Below are positions 24,735 to 32,672 of a DNA stretch of 42,605 bases, one piece after another. Under the pieces are notes generated by a model. It was not told where the DNA came from. It made no database searches and worked only from the letters and a program-made list of their open reading frames with translations. The position numbers were made by a program, and so were the translations under genes. The stretch is from Actinoplanes sp. TFC3 (GTDB lineage: Bacteria > Actinomycetota > Actinomycetes > Mycobacteriales > Micromonosporaceae). The stretch is taken from NCBI RefSeq assembly GCF_001553785.1, contig NZ_LOJP01000001.1, forward strand, positions 1,363,999-1,406,603, given 5' to 3'. Numbering within the stretch: position 1 is the stretch's first letter; every line of letters starts with the position of its first letter.

Positions 24735-25816
24735 AACCAGCCTGCTTTCTTCAGTCGTCGATGAAGCGCTACGGCGGCCACCGCCATGGCCAGCAGCGCG
24801 GCGGGATAGCCGTACTTCCAGTTCAGGCCGGGCAGGTTCGCGAAGTTCATGCCGTACACACCGGCGATGGCGGTCTGCACGGCCGCGATGGCCGCCCACG
24901 AAGCGATCTTGCGCATGTCGTTGTTCTGATCCACCGACACCTGGGCCAGCCGCGCCTGCAGGATGGAGTTGATCAGGTCGTCGTACCCGGCGACGCGTTC
25001 CACGGCCCGGGTCAGCCGGCTGCGCACATCCACCAGGTAGGGGACCAGAGAGGAAGGAAGGAGGTCGCCCTCCACCAGCCGTTGTACGGGGTCGCGAAGC
25101 GGCAGCACGGCCCGCTTGAACTCCACCAACTCCCGCTTGAGCTGGTAGATCTGCGCGATGTCGGGGGCGTCGCTGGCTTCCACGGCCTCGAGATCGCGTT
25201 CCACCCGCCCGGCCACGTCGAGGTACAGCTCCACCATCCGGTCGCACACCGCAAAGGCAACGGCCCACGGACCTTCAGCCAGCAGAGCCGGTCGCCCTTC
25301 AAGATTTTTCCGTACGGTACGAAGCGCGCCCGCCGCCCCATGCCGGATCGTGATGACGAAGGTCGCACCCACGAGCACGGTCACGTCCCCGGTGTCGACC
25401 ACCTCGGAGGTGGCGGTCAGCTGCTCATGCTCGACGTACTCGGCCGTCCGCAGCACCAGCCGGGTCACATCCCCGATGATTTCCACGGCGGGCCGGTGCC
25501 CACCGGAGGAGGCCTGGCTGGCGGTCAACTCATGCAACCCGAACGCAGCGGCGATCGAGGTCATGGTCAACTCGTCCGGCTCATGCAATCCCAGCCAGAC
25601 AAAGGAGTTGCGCTGGCGCCGCACCCCGCGAACGGCATCGGCGTAGTGCACAGCCCCCGGCCGCCGCCCACCGCCGGAGTAGACGGCACAGTCAACAACA
25701 GCCCCGGGATTGCGCCCCCGCTGCTGAGGAACAACCCGCCGAGCCCCACTGAGCTGCCCGATCAACCGGCCGAACGCGCGCGGAATCGCATACGGCTCCC
25801 GCCGCCACCCGACCAT
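24731..25816 (-). CDS. CorA-family divalent cation transporter
   Basis: 361 residues. A long cytoplasmic domain (FVWLGLHEPDELTMTSIAAA, VVDTGDVTVLVGATFVITIRHG, then a helical stalk LYLDVAGRVERDLEAVE and LPSSLVPYLVDVRSRL) is followed by two C-terminal helices. The signature YGMNFANLP with the GMN selectivity motif is intact. CorA pentamers carry Mg2+ (or Co2+/Ni2+) inward. The usual start context is weak: the ATG at 25816 is at the edge of a repeat-rich spacer and a shorter start is possible. It is coupled to the downstream GrpB gene. Confidence 0.88.
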   Translation of the reverse strand: MVGWRREPYAIPRAFGRLIGQLSGARRVVPQQRGRNPGAVVDCAVYSGGGRRPGAVHYADAVRGVRRQRNSFVWLGLHEPDELTMTSIAAAFGLHELTASQASSGGHRPAVEIIGDVTRLVLRTAEYVEHEQLTATSEVVDTGDVTVLVGATFVITIRHGAAGALRTVRKNLEGRPALLAEGPWAVAFAVCDRMVELYLDVAGRVERDLEAVEASDAPDIAQIYQLKRELVEFKRAVLPLRDPVQRLVEGDLLPSSLVPYLVDVRSRLTRAVERVAGYDDLINSILQARLAQVSVDQNNDMRKIASWAAIAAVQTAIAGVYGMNFANLPGLNWKYGYPAALLAMAVAAVALHRRLKKAGWL

Positions 25817-25965
25817 CCGCCCGCACTCCTCCGCTCAAGCCTGCACAGCAAATGCACACTCACGAGCCTTGACGTTAGCGGGCGCCCGCAGCCCCCCACA
25901 GACCCGGCGTCCAACTCCGTCGATCTCACCTGCGCCCTTCCGTGCTCCGGCCGCCTGTCGTCCCG

Positions 25966-26034
25966 GCCCGGCCTGTCCGTGCCCGGCCTGTCCGTGCCCG
26001 GCCTGTCCGTGCCCGGCCTGTCCGTGCCCGGCTT
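25966..26034. repeat. 15-bp tandem repeats in the CorA-WYL intergenic region
   Basis: Four exact units of GCCCGGCCTGTCCGT (25966-26025) and a partial fifth. On the minus strand each would read AGHGQ or similar, but no supported gene covers them. The remainder of the 321-base gap 25817-26137 shows no gene; a short promoter for the WYL gene is expected between 26060 and 26130. Confidence 0.9.
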
Positions 26035-26137
26035 CGGCCGCTAGCTCCGCGATCATCAGTCCGTGCTGATCTGATCCCGATCTTCGTCTTCTCACCTCCG
26101 GTCAGGTTGTGGCCGCAATCAGGGGCATCCTGGACGC

Positions 26138-27148
26138 ATGGCGAACACCAGCGCGCGGATGCTCCGGCTGCTCTCCTTGCTGCAGACCCACCGCTACTGG
26201 CCCGGTGCGGAACTTGCGGACCGCCTGGAGGTAAGCCCTCGGACCCTGCGCCGAGACGTGGACCGCCTGCGCGAACTGGGCTACCCGGTGGACGCCAGCC
26301 GCGGCGTAGCGGGCGGTTACCAGCTCCAAGCAGGCGCGGCCATGCCTCCACTGCTGCTCGATGACGAGGAAGCCGTGGCCATTGCCGTCGGTTTGCGCAC
26401 CGCAGCGGCCGGCGCGGTAGCCGGCTTCGAGGAAACCTCCGTCCGCGCCCTCGCCAAAGTCACCCAGCTTCTTCCACCCCGCCTCCGCAAACGCATCGAC
26501 GCCCTGCGTGCAGCCACCGCCCCTGGCGCCTTCTCCGCCGATAGCCCACCCCTCGACGCCACCACCCTGACCACCATCGCCCTGGCTTGCCGCGCCGAAG
26601 AACGCCTCCGCTTCGCCTACACCCCGCGTACCTCCGACTCCACCAGCCCAGCACCCCCGATGACCGAGCGTCACGTGGAGCCGCATCGGCTGGTTTCGCT
26701 GGGCCGCCGCTGGTACCTCCTCGCCTGGGACCTGGACCGCACCGATTGGCGCAGCTTCCGCGTGGACCGCCTCAGCAAGCCCGCCCCCACCGGCGCCCGG
26801 TTCCGCCCACGCGACATCCCGGGCGGGGACGCCGCTGCGTGGTTGCAGTCCCGCCTGTCCGGTGCAGGGCAGCGTTACGAGGTGTCGATCCTGATTGGTC
26901 GCGAGGCCGGAGTCGTGCGCGACTTCGTGGGGCATTGGGGCCAGGTCGAGCCGATCGATGAGGGGTGCCGGCTGCGCATGAACGTGGACGACCTGAACTG
27001 GCCGGCCATGGTCCTGGGCTCGCTGGGTGCCGCCTTCGTCATCGAGTCCCCTCCCGAGTTGCACACCAAGGTTCGCCAAGTCGCCGAAACCCTCATGCAA
27101 GGAACCCAGACCGCCGGCCCGCCAACAGCCGCGCCACCAGTCCAGTAG
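26138..27148 (+). CDS. HTH-WYL domain transcriptional regulator
   Basis: 336 residues. N-terminal winged helix-turn-helix of the HTH_11 type (RMLRLLSLLQTHRYWPGAEL, SPRTLRRDVDRLRELGYPVD), then the WYL domain (HVEPHRLVSLGRRWYLLAWD, RSFRVDRL) and the WCX extension to about residue 315. WYL proteins bind nucleotides or nucleic acids and often control DNA-damage or defence genes. No defence system is adjacent. A double hairpin follows the stop. Confidence 0.92.
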   Translation: MANTSARMLRLLSLLQTHRYWPGAELADRLEVSPRTLRRDVDRLRELGYPVDASRGVAGGYQLQAGAAMPPLLLDDEEAVAIAVGLRTAAAGAVAGFEETSVRALAKVTQLLPPRLRKRIDALRAATAPGAFSADSPPLDATTLTTIALACRAEERLRFAYTPRTSDSTSPAPPMTERHVEPHRLVSLGRRWYLLAWDLDRTDWRSFRVDRLSKPAPTGARFRPRDIPGGDAAAWLQSRLSGAGQRYEVSILIGREAGVVRDFVGHWGQVEPIDEGCRLRMNVDDLNWPAMVLGSLGAAFVIESPPELHTKVRQVAETLMQGTQTAGPPTAAPPVQ

Positions 27149-27157
27149 TAGGCGCGC

Positions 27158-27222
27158 CGCCTGCCCGGCAACCGGGCAGGCGACCGCCGTGGATCGGCAC
27201 CCCCGTGGCGCCGATCCACGGC
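27158..27222 (+). terminator. Tandem hairpin terminator after the WYL gene
   Basis: The first hairpin has an 11-bp stem CGCCTGCCCGG/CCGGGCAGGCG (27158-27168, 27172-27182) with loop CAA. The second has a 12-bp stem GCCGTGGATCGG/CCGATCCACGGC (27186-27197, 27211-27222) with a 13-base loop. Two strong hairpins in a row right after the stop are typical of efficient GC-rich termination. Confidence 0.8.
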
Positions 27223-27291
27223 AACGAACCTAGCGGCCCCCTCTGACATTTTTCTGCGGCGACCATCCACAGTGGCTCGGAGCTGCGACAA

Positions 27292-27381
27292 CCGATCGGC
27301 CCGGCGGCGAGACGAAAACCGGCCCGGCGGCAGGACGCTGACCGGCCCGGCGGCAGGGCGCTGACCGGTGGCAATGCGCTG
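27292..27381. repeat. Degenerate 23-bp direct repeats in the WYL-NADAR gap
   Basis: Two near-identical units ACCGGCCCGGCGGCAGG(A/G)CGCTG at 27318-27340 and 27341-27363, with decayed copies on either side. They occupy part of a 397-base stretch (27223-27619) without any supported gene; minus-strand frames through it have repeat-driven composition only. A promoter for the NADAR gene should lie in its last 100 bases. Confidence 0.75.
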
Positions 27382-27619
27382 ATCGACCTGCCGGCAAAGC
27401 GCAGCGGCAAGGCGGTGACCCGTCTCCGCCGAGACGACGACCGGTTCGCCGGCAAGACGACCGAGGTGCCGCAAAGGAGATCGCCGACAGAACCTGACTG
27501 CCGACGAGACGCCACAGCGGCAACGAAAGTCGCGCGCTTACTGCGTACCGGAAAAACCTGGGGCTTGCTTGGTGCTCGGGGTGGCATTATTCGCGAGGCG
27601 AGAGTGAGGTGGGACGGCT

Positions 27620-28240
27620 ATGCGATCCGTCGATGAGTTGGTTCGGGCGACGAATTCCGGGCGGCGTGTCAAATATCTGTTCTTCTGGGGGCATCAGCCG
27701 CAGCGGGACGGCGGTATTGGCGCGAGTTGCTTGAGTCAGTGGTTTCCGGCCGAGTTTGTTGTGGACGGATTGGCGTTTGCGACCGCTGAGCATTACATGA
27801 TGTGGCGTAAGGCCAGGCTGTTCGATGACCAGGAAGCGGCTGAGCGCATTCTTGCCGCTCGGCATCCGCGCGAGGCCAAGCTGCTCGGCGGGCGGGTTCG
27901 CGGTTTCGATGAACAGGTGTGGGAGCGTGAGCGGTTCGCCATTGTCACCGAGGCCAGCGTGCAGAAGTTCGGCCAGCAAAAGGACATGCAAACCTTTTTG
28001 ACAGGTACGGCCAACCGAGTGCTCGTCGAAGCCAGCCCCACGGACCGTATCTGGGGCATCGGGCTGGCCGCCACCGACGAGCGCGCCGGAAATCCCTCGC
28101 GCTGGCGCGGCCTCAATCTGCTCGGCTTCGCCCTCATGGCCGCGAGGGACAACTCTCTCATGGCCGCGAGGGACAACTCCCTCATGGCCGCGAGGGAAGA
28201 CCTCACCAGCGCCGCGGAGAGCCACCCCGATCCCGAATAG
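27620..28240 (+). CDS. NADAR (YbiA-like) family protein with C-terminal LMAARDNS repeats
   Basis: 206 residues. Residues 15-172 carry the NADAR domain: LFFWGHQP, LSQWFPAEFVVDGLAFATAEHYMMWRKARLF-type core, GRVRGFDEQVWERERF, TDRIWGIGLAATDERAGNP and WRGLNLLG. NADAR proteins are N-glycosidases acting on riboflavin intermediates or on ADP-ribosylated guanine (antitoxin role beside DarT-like toxins). No toxin neighbour is visible. After residue 172 the sequence becomes two and a half copies of LMAARDNS, a late addition to the domain. The 3' end overlaps the convergent ATPase gene by 38 bases. Start at ATG 27620; an alternative is not evident. Confidence 0.85.
   Translation: MRSVDELVRATNSGRRVKYLFFWGHQPQRDGGIGASCLSQWFPAEFVVDGLAFATAEHYMMWRKARLFDDQEAAERILAARHPREAKLLGGRVRGFDEQVWERERFAIVTEASVQKFGQQKDMQTFLTGTANRVLVEASPTDRIWGIGLAATDERAGNPSRWRGLNLLGFALMAARDNSLMAARDNSLMAAREDLTSAAESHPDPE
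28133..28197 (+). repeat. 24-bp tandem repeats at the end of the NADAR gene
   Basis: CTCATGGCCGCGAGGGACAA begins units at 28133, 28157 and 28181; the first two are complete 24-mers differing by one base and the third is cut at 17 bases. They encode LMAARDNS in frame. Confidence 0.9.
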
Positions 28241-28979
28241 TCGCCCAAACCACCTTGCCGCCCACCGTTCGCATGGCGCCCCAAGCCACCGAATCCGCAT
28301 CCACCACCAGCAACCCATGGCCCCGCTCGTCCAGCGGTCGTCCGGCGATCACCGGGGCCAATGCTCGAACGTGTGGCAGCGCCGGATCGTGATCGCGGAC
28401 CGCCAAGTGCAAGCCGGTGCCACGGCGGGAGACCGAGACTTCCATGGGCGTACGGGCGTGCTCGATCGCGTTTCCGACAAGTTCCGACATGACGGCTCGG
28501 CCCGGGTGCAGCAGGCTCGGCAACTGCCACTGATGGCAGGCCTCGCCGACCAGGTTGCGGGCCGCGCTGGAGGATTCCGGAGCCGGGGGCAGGGACAGCC
28601 GGATCGGGGCTGTGCCGGGCGGGCAGTCCACGAGTGAGTCCCGCGCAGCCGCCACCGTCGGGAACGCGTTCTCGATGTGGTCGCGCAGGATGCTGTGCGG
28701 CGGCAGGCACACGGCCAGTCTTGTGGGTTCGGCATCGCGGGCCAGGGCCAGCCAGGTTGGCGCGCTCTGGCCTTGCGGGTCGTCGAGTTCGGCCAGGTCG
28801 ACGGTGATGCCGGAGGGGCACTCGGCCAGGCATTGGCGGATCATGGCGGGCAGGGTCGCCGCGAGTGCTGCCGTCCAGGGTCCCCGGACGACGATGTCGA
28901 TCACCGCGCCGTCGTCATCGGTGGTCACCCTCACGCTGGTGTCACGGGAATCGAAAAGGTACGGAGGTTCTTCCTCCAT
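28203..28979 (-). CDS. STAS-like plus HATPase_c regulator (anti-sigma/SpoIIAB type)
   Basis: 258 residues from the ATG at 28979 (ribosome-binding site GGGGAGG). Residues 14-115 resemble a STAS domain (IDIVVRGPWTAALAATLPAM, GITVDLAELDDPQGQ); residues 130-250 are a serine-kinase-type ATPase with N-box ELVGNAIEHA (about 166-175) and the GHGLLVVDADS glycine box (about 220). This architecture is used in actinobacteria to control sigma factors or stress responses by phosphorylating an anti-anti-sigma protein. The partner is not adjacent. Its 3' end runs 38 bases into the NADAR gene. Confidence 0.85.
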   Translation of the reverse strand: MEEEPPYLFDSRDTSVRVTTDDDGAVIDIVVRGPWTAALAATLPAMIRQCLAECPSGITVDLAELDDPQGQSAPTWLALARDAEPTRLAVCLPPHSILRDHIENAFPTVAAARDSLVDCPPGTAPIRLSLPPAPESSSAARNLVGEACHQWQLPSLLHPGRAVMSELVGNAIEHARTPMEVSVSRRGTGLHLAVRDHDPALPHVRALAPVIAGRPLDERGHGLLVVDADSVAWGAMRTVGGKVVWATIRDRGGSPRRW

Positions 28980-29132
28980 GGCGCGGCCTCCCCGTGGTCG
29001 AGTACTCAGATCTTTCGGTGCGGATCGGAACTCGTCAACGTATGCATCACCGCAAAGGATTAGTCCCTTCGGCGGGGATTGGCGGGGCGGTTCCGGCCGG
29101 GTTTTGTCACAGGGCCCCGGCAAGATGGTGGC

Positions 29133-29978
29133 GTGACGAACCTAGGCGCGATTTTCCTCCCCCAGAACCCTCCCGAACGGCTGCCCGAGGTGGCCCGCGC
29201 CGCCGACGCGGCCGGCCTGGACCAGCTCTGGCTGTGGGAGGACTGCTTCCTCAACAGCGGCATCGCGGCGGCCTCGGCGGCGCTCGCCGGCACCACGAAC
29301 CTGCAGGTCGGCATCGGTCTGATGCCGGTGCCGTTCCGCAATGCAGCCCTGGCCGCGATGGAGGTCGCCACGCTGCACCGGCTCTTCGGTGACCGGGCAA
29401 TCGCCGGCTTCGGTCACGGCGTGCAGGACTGGATGGGCCAGGTCGGCGCCCGCGCGCAGTCGCCGATGACGCTGCTGCGCGAATACACCACGGCGCTGAA
29501 GTCGCTGCTCAACGGCGAGGAGGTGACCACCGACGGCCGGTACGTCAAGCTCGACAAGGTCAAACTCGACTGGCCGCCGGCCTCGCCGCCGCGGGTGCTG
29601 ATCGGGGGCATGAAGCCCAAGACCTTGCAACTCGCGGGCGAGCTTGCGGACGGCACAATCCTTGCGGGGGGCACGTCCCCAGCGGCCGTCCGGGCAGCCG
29701 TCGAGCACATCAAGCCCGGCGACAAGCACGAGATCGTAGTGTTCCTTCCGGCCGCTTTCGGCCCCGGAGCGGCCGACCGGCTCGCCCGCAAGCAGGAATA
29801 CTTCCGCTCGGACTGGCCCGGGGTGAGCGGCACAGCCGAGGAGATCGCCGCCGGCGTGCGTGCGGTGGCCGAAGCGGGCGCGACCAGTGTGGTGCTGGAG
29901 CCGACCAACGAGGACCCGTACCCGGTGGAAGAGTTCGTGCAATTCGTGGCCAAGGATGTACGCGCGCTCGTTGAATGA
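29133..29978 (+). CDS. LLM-class (luciferase-like) flavin-dependent oxidoreductase
   Basis: 281 residues from the GTG at 29133; the earlier ATG at 29079 would add a poorly conserved leader. The TIM-barrel signatures of bacterial luciferase-like enzymes are clear: FLPQNPPERLPEVARAADAA, LDQLWLWEDCF, VGIGLMPVPFRNAALAAMEV, HGVQDWMGQVG, RVLIGGMKPKTLQLAGELAD. The cofactor is FMN or F420; neither can be assigned from these motifs. It is followed three bases later by a NUDIX gene. Confidence 0.9.
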   Translation: MTNLGAIFLPQNPPERLPEVARAADAAGLDQLWLWEDCFLNSGIAAASAALAGTTNLQVGIGLMPVPFRNAALAAMEVATLHRLFGDRAIAGFGHGVQDWMGQVGARAQSPMTLLREYTTALKSLLNGEEVTTDGRYVKLDKVKLDWPPASPPRVLIGGMKPKTLQLAGELADGTILAGGTSPAAVRAAVEHIKPGDKHEIVVFLPAAFGPGAADRLARKQEYFRSDWPGVSGTAEEIAAGVRAVAEAGATSVVLEPTNEDPYPVEEFVQFVAKDVRALVE

Positions 29979-29981
29979 GGC

Positions 29982-30452
29982 GTGGCCATTTCGCCGTACC
30001 TGAGGGAGCTGCGTGCTGTTGTCGGCACCCGCCTGCTGTTTCTGCCGGGAGTGACCGCCGTCGTCTTTGATGAGGAGGGGAGGGTGCTGCTGGGGCGCCG
30101 CGCGGACGACGGCACGTGGGCCTTGATCGCCGGGGTGATGGACCCGGGGGAGCAGCCTGCGCAAACGGTCGTGCGTGAGGTGTGGGAGGAGACGGCCGTC
30201 CACGTCGTGCCCGAACGTATCGTCGCCGTGACCACGCATCCGCCGAACGTCTACCCGAACGGCGACCGCACCGAGTACGTCGACATCACGTTCCGCTGCC
30301 GGGCCACCGGCGGACAGGCGCGGGTGAACGACGACGAGTCCTTGGAGGTGGGCTGGTTCGCCGTGGACGCTTTGCCGCCGCTGTCCGACCGGCAACGCAC
30401 CCGCATCGAATGGGCACAACAACCCGACGCGGCCGCCCATTTCCAGGTCTGA
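29982..30452 (+). CDS. NUDIX hydrolase
   Basis: 156 residues from a GTG, three bases after the oxidoreductase gene. The NUDIX box is intact: GVMDPGEQPAQTVVREVWEE plus TAV at about residues 47-69, with a TAVVFDEEGRVLLGRR approach and EVGWFAVDALPPL exit. Substrate is likely a nucleoside diphosphate derivative such as NADH or ADP-ribose; pairing with a flavin/F420 enzyme hints at cofactor housekeeping, which is inference. Confidence 0.92.
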   Translation: MAISPYLRELRAVVGTRLLFLPGVTAVVFDEEGRVLLGRRADDGTWALIAGVMDPGEQPAQTVVREVWEETAVHVVPERIVAVTTHPPNVYPNGDRTEYVDITFRCRATGGQARVNDDESLEVGWFAVDALPPLSDRQRTRIEWAQQPDAAAHFQV

Positions 30453-30527
30453 AGCGCCCACGCACCGGTGTTGAAGCGCCCGCGCGCCGGTGGAAAGCCG
30501 GCGAAGAGCGGGAAGCCGGCGAAGAGC
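30451..30527. repeat. Two short direct-repeat pairs in the NUDIX-GNAT gap
   Basis: GAAGCGCCC(A/G)CGC(A/G)CCGGTG occurs at 30451-30470 and 30473-30492 (22-base period); AAGCCGGCGAAGAGC occurs at 30495-30509 and 30513-30527 (18-base period). They fill the space between two convergent genes and may be slippage products. Confidence 0.8.
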
Positions 30528-30529
30528 AG

Positions 30530-31075
30530 CTAGATCTGGCGGGCGCGGACGTGATCGTCGAACCAGGTGCAGCCGACCAGGAACCGCTTCGTGCCGACGA
30601 TCTCGAAGCCGTGCTTGGTGTAGAACCTCGCGGCCCGCTCGTTCTGCTGGTTCACGCCGAGCCAGCACAGCGTCGCGCCCGTAGCCGCCGCGGCCTGCAC
30701 GGTAGCCGTCATCAGCGTCGCGGCCAACCCGGAGCCGTGGTTGTCGAGCAGCACGTAGAACTTGCTGAGTTCGATCGCGCTGCCACCGTCCGGTGTGGCC
30801 GGCTTCACGGTCGCGGCGAGGTCGGCGTCCGCGATCTCGCCGCCCACCAGCATCGAGTAGCCAACCGGCCGGTCTTCGTTCTCGGCGAGCAGCAGCACCC
30901 GTAGCGGGTCGGTGAGGTAGTTCTCGAAGCTTTCGCGGGACAGCCTGAGCGCGATGAACGCGTCGATGTCGCTCTGCGCAGTGCCCGCCGGCGTGGCCAG
31001 CCCGAAGGTGCGCGCCGCGACATCGTGCAGGACGGCCGCGTCCTCAAGGGTCGCGCGCCGCGTTGAGATTGCCAT
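30530..31075 (-). CDS. GNAT-family N-acetyltransferase
   Basis: 181 residues: ISTRRATLEDAAVLHDVAAR at the N-terminus, a mid-region VGYSMLVGGEIADADL, the acetyl-CoA loop KFYVLLDNHGSGLAATLM (here N-H-G-S-G-L rather than Q-x-x-G-x-G) and LCWLGVNQQNERAARFYTKHGF. This pattern resembles the family members that acetylate small metabolites or peptides. Substrate unknown. It is convergent with the NUDIX gene. Confidence 0.88.
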   Translation of the reverse strand: MAISTRRATLEDAAVLHDVAARTFGLATPAGTAQSDIDAFIALRLSRESFENYLTDPLRVLLLAENEDRPVGYSMLVGGEIADADLAATVKPATPDGGSAIELSKFYVLLDNHGSGLAATLMTATVQAAAATGATLCWLGVNQQNERAARFYTKHGFEIVGTKRFLVGCTWFDDHVRARQI

Positions 31076-31205
31076 CTTGTCACTTTATCGACCGGGTCGG
31101 CGACCCTGGGATGGGAGCGATCCCAGAGGCCGTGACCGGAAACTGGAAAGAGGGTTTAATATTTCGGGCGGACCGGCCGGCGGTTCCTGCGAGAAGGGCG
31201 TAGTG

Positions 31206-32672
31206 GTGACGAGAGAACTGGGCGATGTCATACCCGTCCCCGCCGAGGTGCGGCCCGATGCGGCCGTTGACTTCGCCATTGATTCCGGTACGTCCATAAG
31301 TGCGGCTCCGGGCCTCGAACAAGTGGCCGACTACCTGGTCGCAGTCCTGCGCCCGGCCACCGGCTTCGAGCTGGCGATCAACTCCGGTGCCGGGGCGATC
31401 GCGCTGGCCGTGGACCCGGAACTGGGCTCTGAGTCGTACCGGATGGACGTTTCCTCGCAGCGGATCGTGCTCACCGGCGGTGACCCGGCGGGGGTCTTCT
31501 ACGCCGTGCAGACACTGCGCCAACTGCTGCCCGTGGAGATCTACGCCGACAGTGCGCAGCAGGCCGACTGGATCGTGCCCGGCGGGGTGATCGTGGACCG
31601 GCCGCGCTTCAGCTATCGCGGGGCCATGCTCGACGTCGCGCGGCACTTCTTCACCGTCGACGAGGTCAAGACCTACCTCGACGCGCTCGTCCAGTTCAAG
31701 ATCAACCACCTGCACCTGCACCTGACCGATGACCAGGGCTGGCGCATTGACATCGAGAGCTGGCCCAAGCTGACCGCGCTGAGTGGCGGCGATGGCACGG
31801 GCGTGGACGGACTCGGCGGCGGCTGTTACAGCAAGGGCGACTACGAGGAGCTCATCTCGTACGCGGAGAAGCTCTTTGTCACGATTGTCCCCGAGATCGA
31901 CATGCCGGGGCACGTCAACGCCGTGCAGGTTGCCTATCCCGAGCTGACTGCAGACGGCGTCGCGCCCATGCCGCGCACCGACATGGAGGTCGGCTACAGC
32001 TCGCTGGTGGCCGGCAAGGACGAGACTTACGCGTTCGCCGACGACGTGATCCGCGAGATGGCCGCGCTGACCCCCGGGCCCTACCTGCACATCGGTGGCG
32101 ACGAGGCGCAGGCCACCACGGCCGAGGACTACCGCACCTTCATCGTGCGGGTGCTGCCGCTGGTGACCAAATACGGCAAGCGGCCCATCGGCTGGCACGA
32201 GATGGCCGCCGTTGACCTGCCCACCGCCGCCGTCGCACAGTTCTGGCGCATCGAGGAAGCCGACGAGGGCACCGCTCGGGCCGCGGCGCGCGGCAACAAG
32301 ATCATCATGTCGCCGGCCGACAAGACCTACCTGGACATGCGCTACGCCGCCGACACCCGGCCCGGCCTGGAGTGGGCCGGACTGATCGACGTCAAGACCG
32401 CGTACGGATGGGAGCCGGCCGAACGGCTGCCCGGGGTGGGGGAGGAAGCCCTGCTCGGCGTGGAAGCACCGCTGTGGTCCGAAACGCTGCGCAGCCTCAC
32501 CGACGCGGAGACGATGACGTTCCCACGGCTCCCGGCGATCGCGGAGATCGGCTGGTCACCGCGCGATTCCCGGGACTGGGAGTCCTTCCGCGCCCGGCTC
32601 GCCGAGTACGGCCCACGCTGGCGGCAGCAGGGCATCGCGTTCCACCCCTCGCCGGAGATCGACTGGCCCTAG
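31206..32672 (+). CDS. GH20 beta-N-acetylhexosaminidase
   Basis: 488 residues from a GTG at 31206 (AAGGG seven bases upstream; GTG 31203 is equivalent). It has an N-terminal GH20b-like domain (about 1-130), then the catalytic barrel beginning at RFSYRGAMLDVARHFF with HLHLTDDQGWRIDI and the acid-base pair HIGGDEAQ (Asp299, Glu300), then GWHEM and AVAQFWR. It removes terminal GlcNAc or GalNAc from chitin fragments, muropeptides or glycans. No signal peptide is visible, so a cytoplasmic role in recycling is possible. Its stop overlaps the convergent P450 by 4 bases. Confidence 0.92.
   Translation: MTRELGDVIPVPAEVRPDAAVDFAIDSGTSISAAPGLEQVADYLVAVLRPATGFELAINSGAGAIALAVDPELGSESYRMDVSSQRIVLTGGDPAGVFYAVQTLRQLLPVEIYADSAQQADWIVPGGVIVDRPRFSYRGAMLDVARHFFTVDEVKTYLDALVQFKINHLHLHLTDDQGWRIDIESWPKLTALSGGDGTGVDGLGGGCYSKGDYEELISYAEKLFVTIVPEIDMPGHVNAVQVAYPELTADGVAPMPRTDMEVGYSSLVAGKDETYAFADDVIREMAALTPGPYLHIGGDEAQATTAEDYRTFIVRVLPLVTKYGKRPIGWHEMAAVDLPTAAVAQFWRIEEADEGTARAAARGNKIIMSPADKTYLDMRYAADTRPGLEWAGLIDVKTAYGWEPAERLPGVGEEALLGVEAPLWSETLRSLTDAETMTFPRLPAIAEIGWSPRDSRDWESFRARLAEYGPRWRQQGIAFHPSPEIDWP

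Noticed and set aside
25966..26034. CRISPR array
   Set aside because: Units of 15 bases are directly contiguous without spacers.
25835..26095. Minus-strand 86-codon frame with AGHGQ repeats
   Set aside because: Driven by the 15-bp tandem repeat; no ribosome-binding site and no homology recognised.
27093..27587. Minus-strand 164-codon frame over the WYL-NADAR gap
   Set aside because: Composition follows the 23-bp repeats, it reads across a double terminator, and it has no start signal.
29142..30668. 508-codon minus-strand frame
   Set aside because: Antisense to the luciferase-like and NUDIX genes, both with intact signatures.
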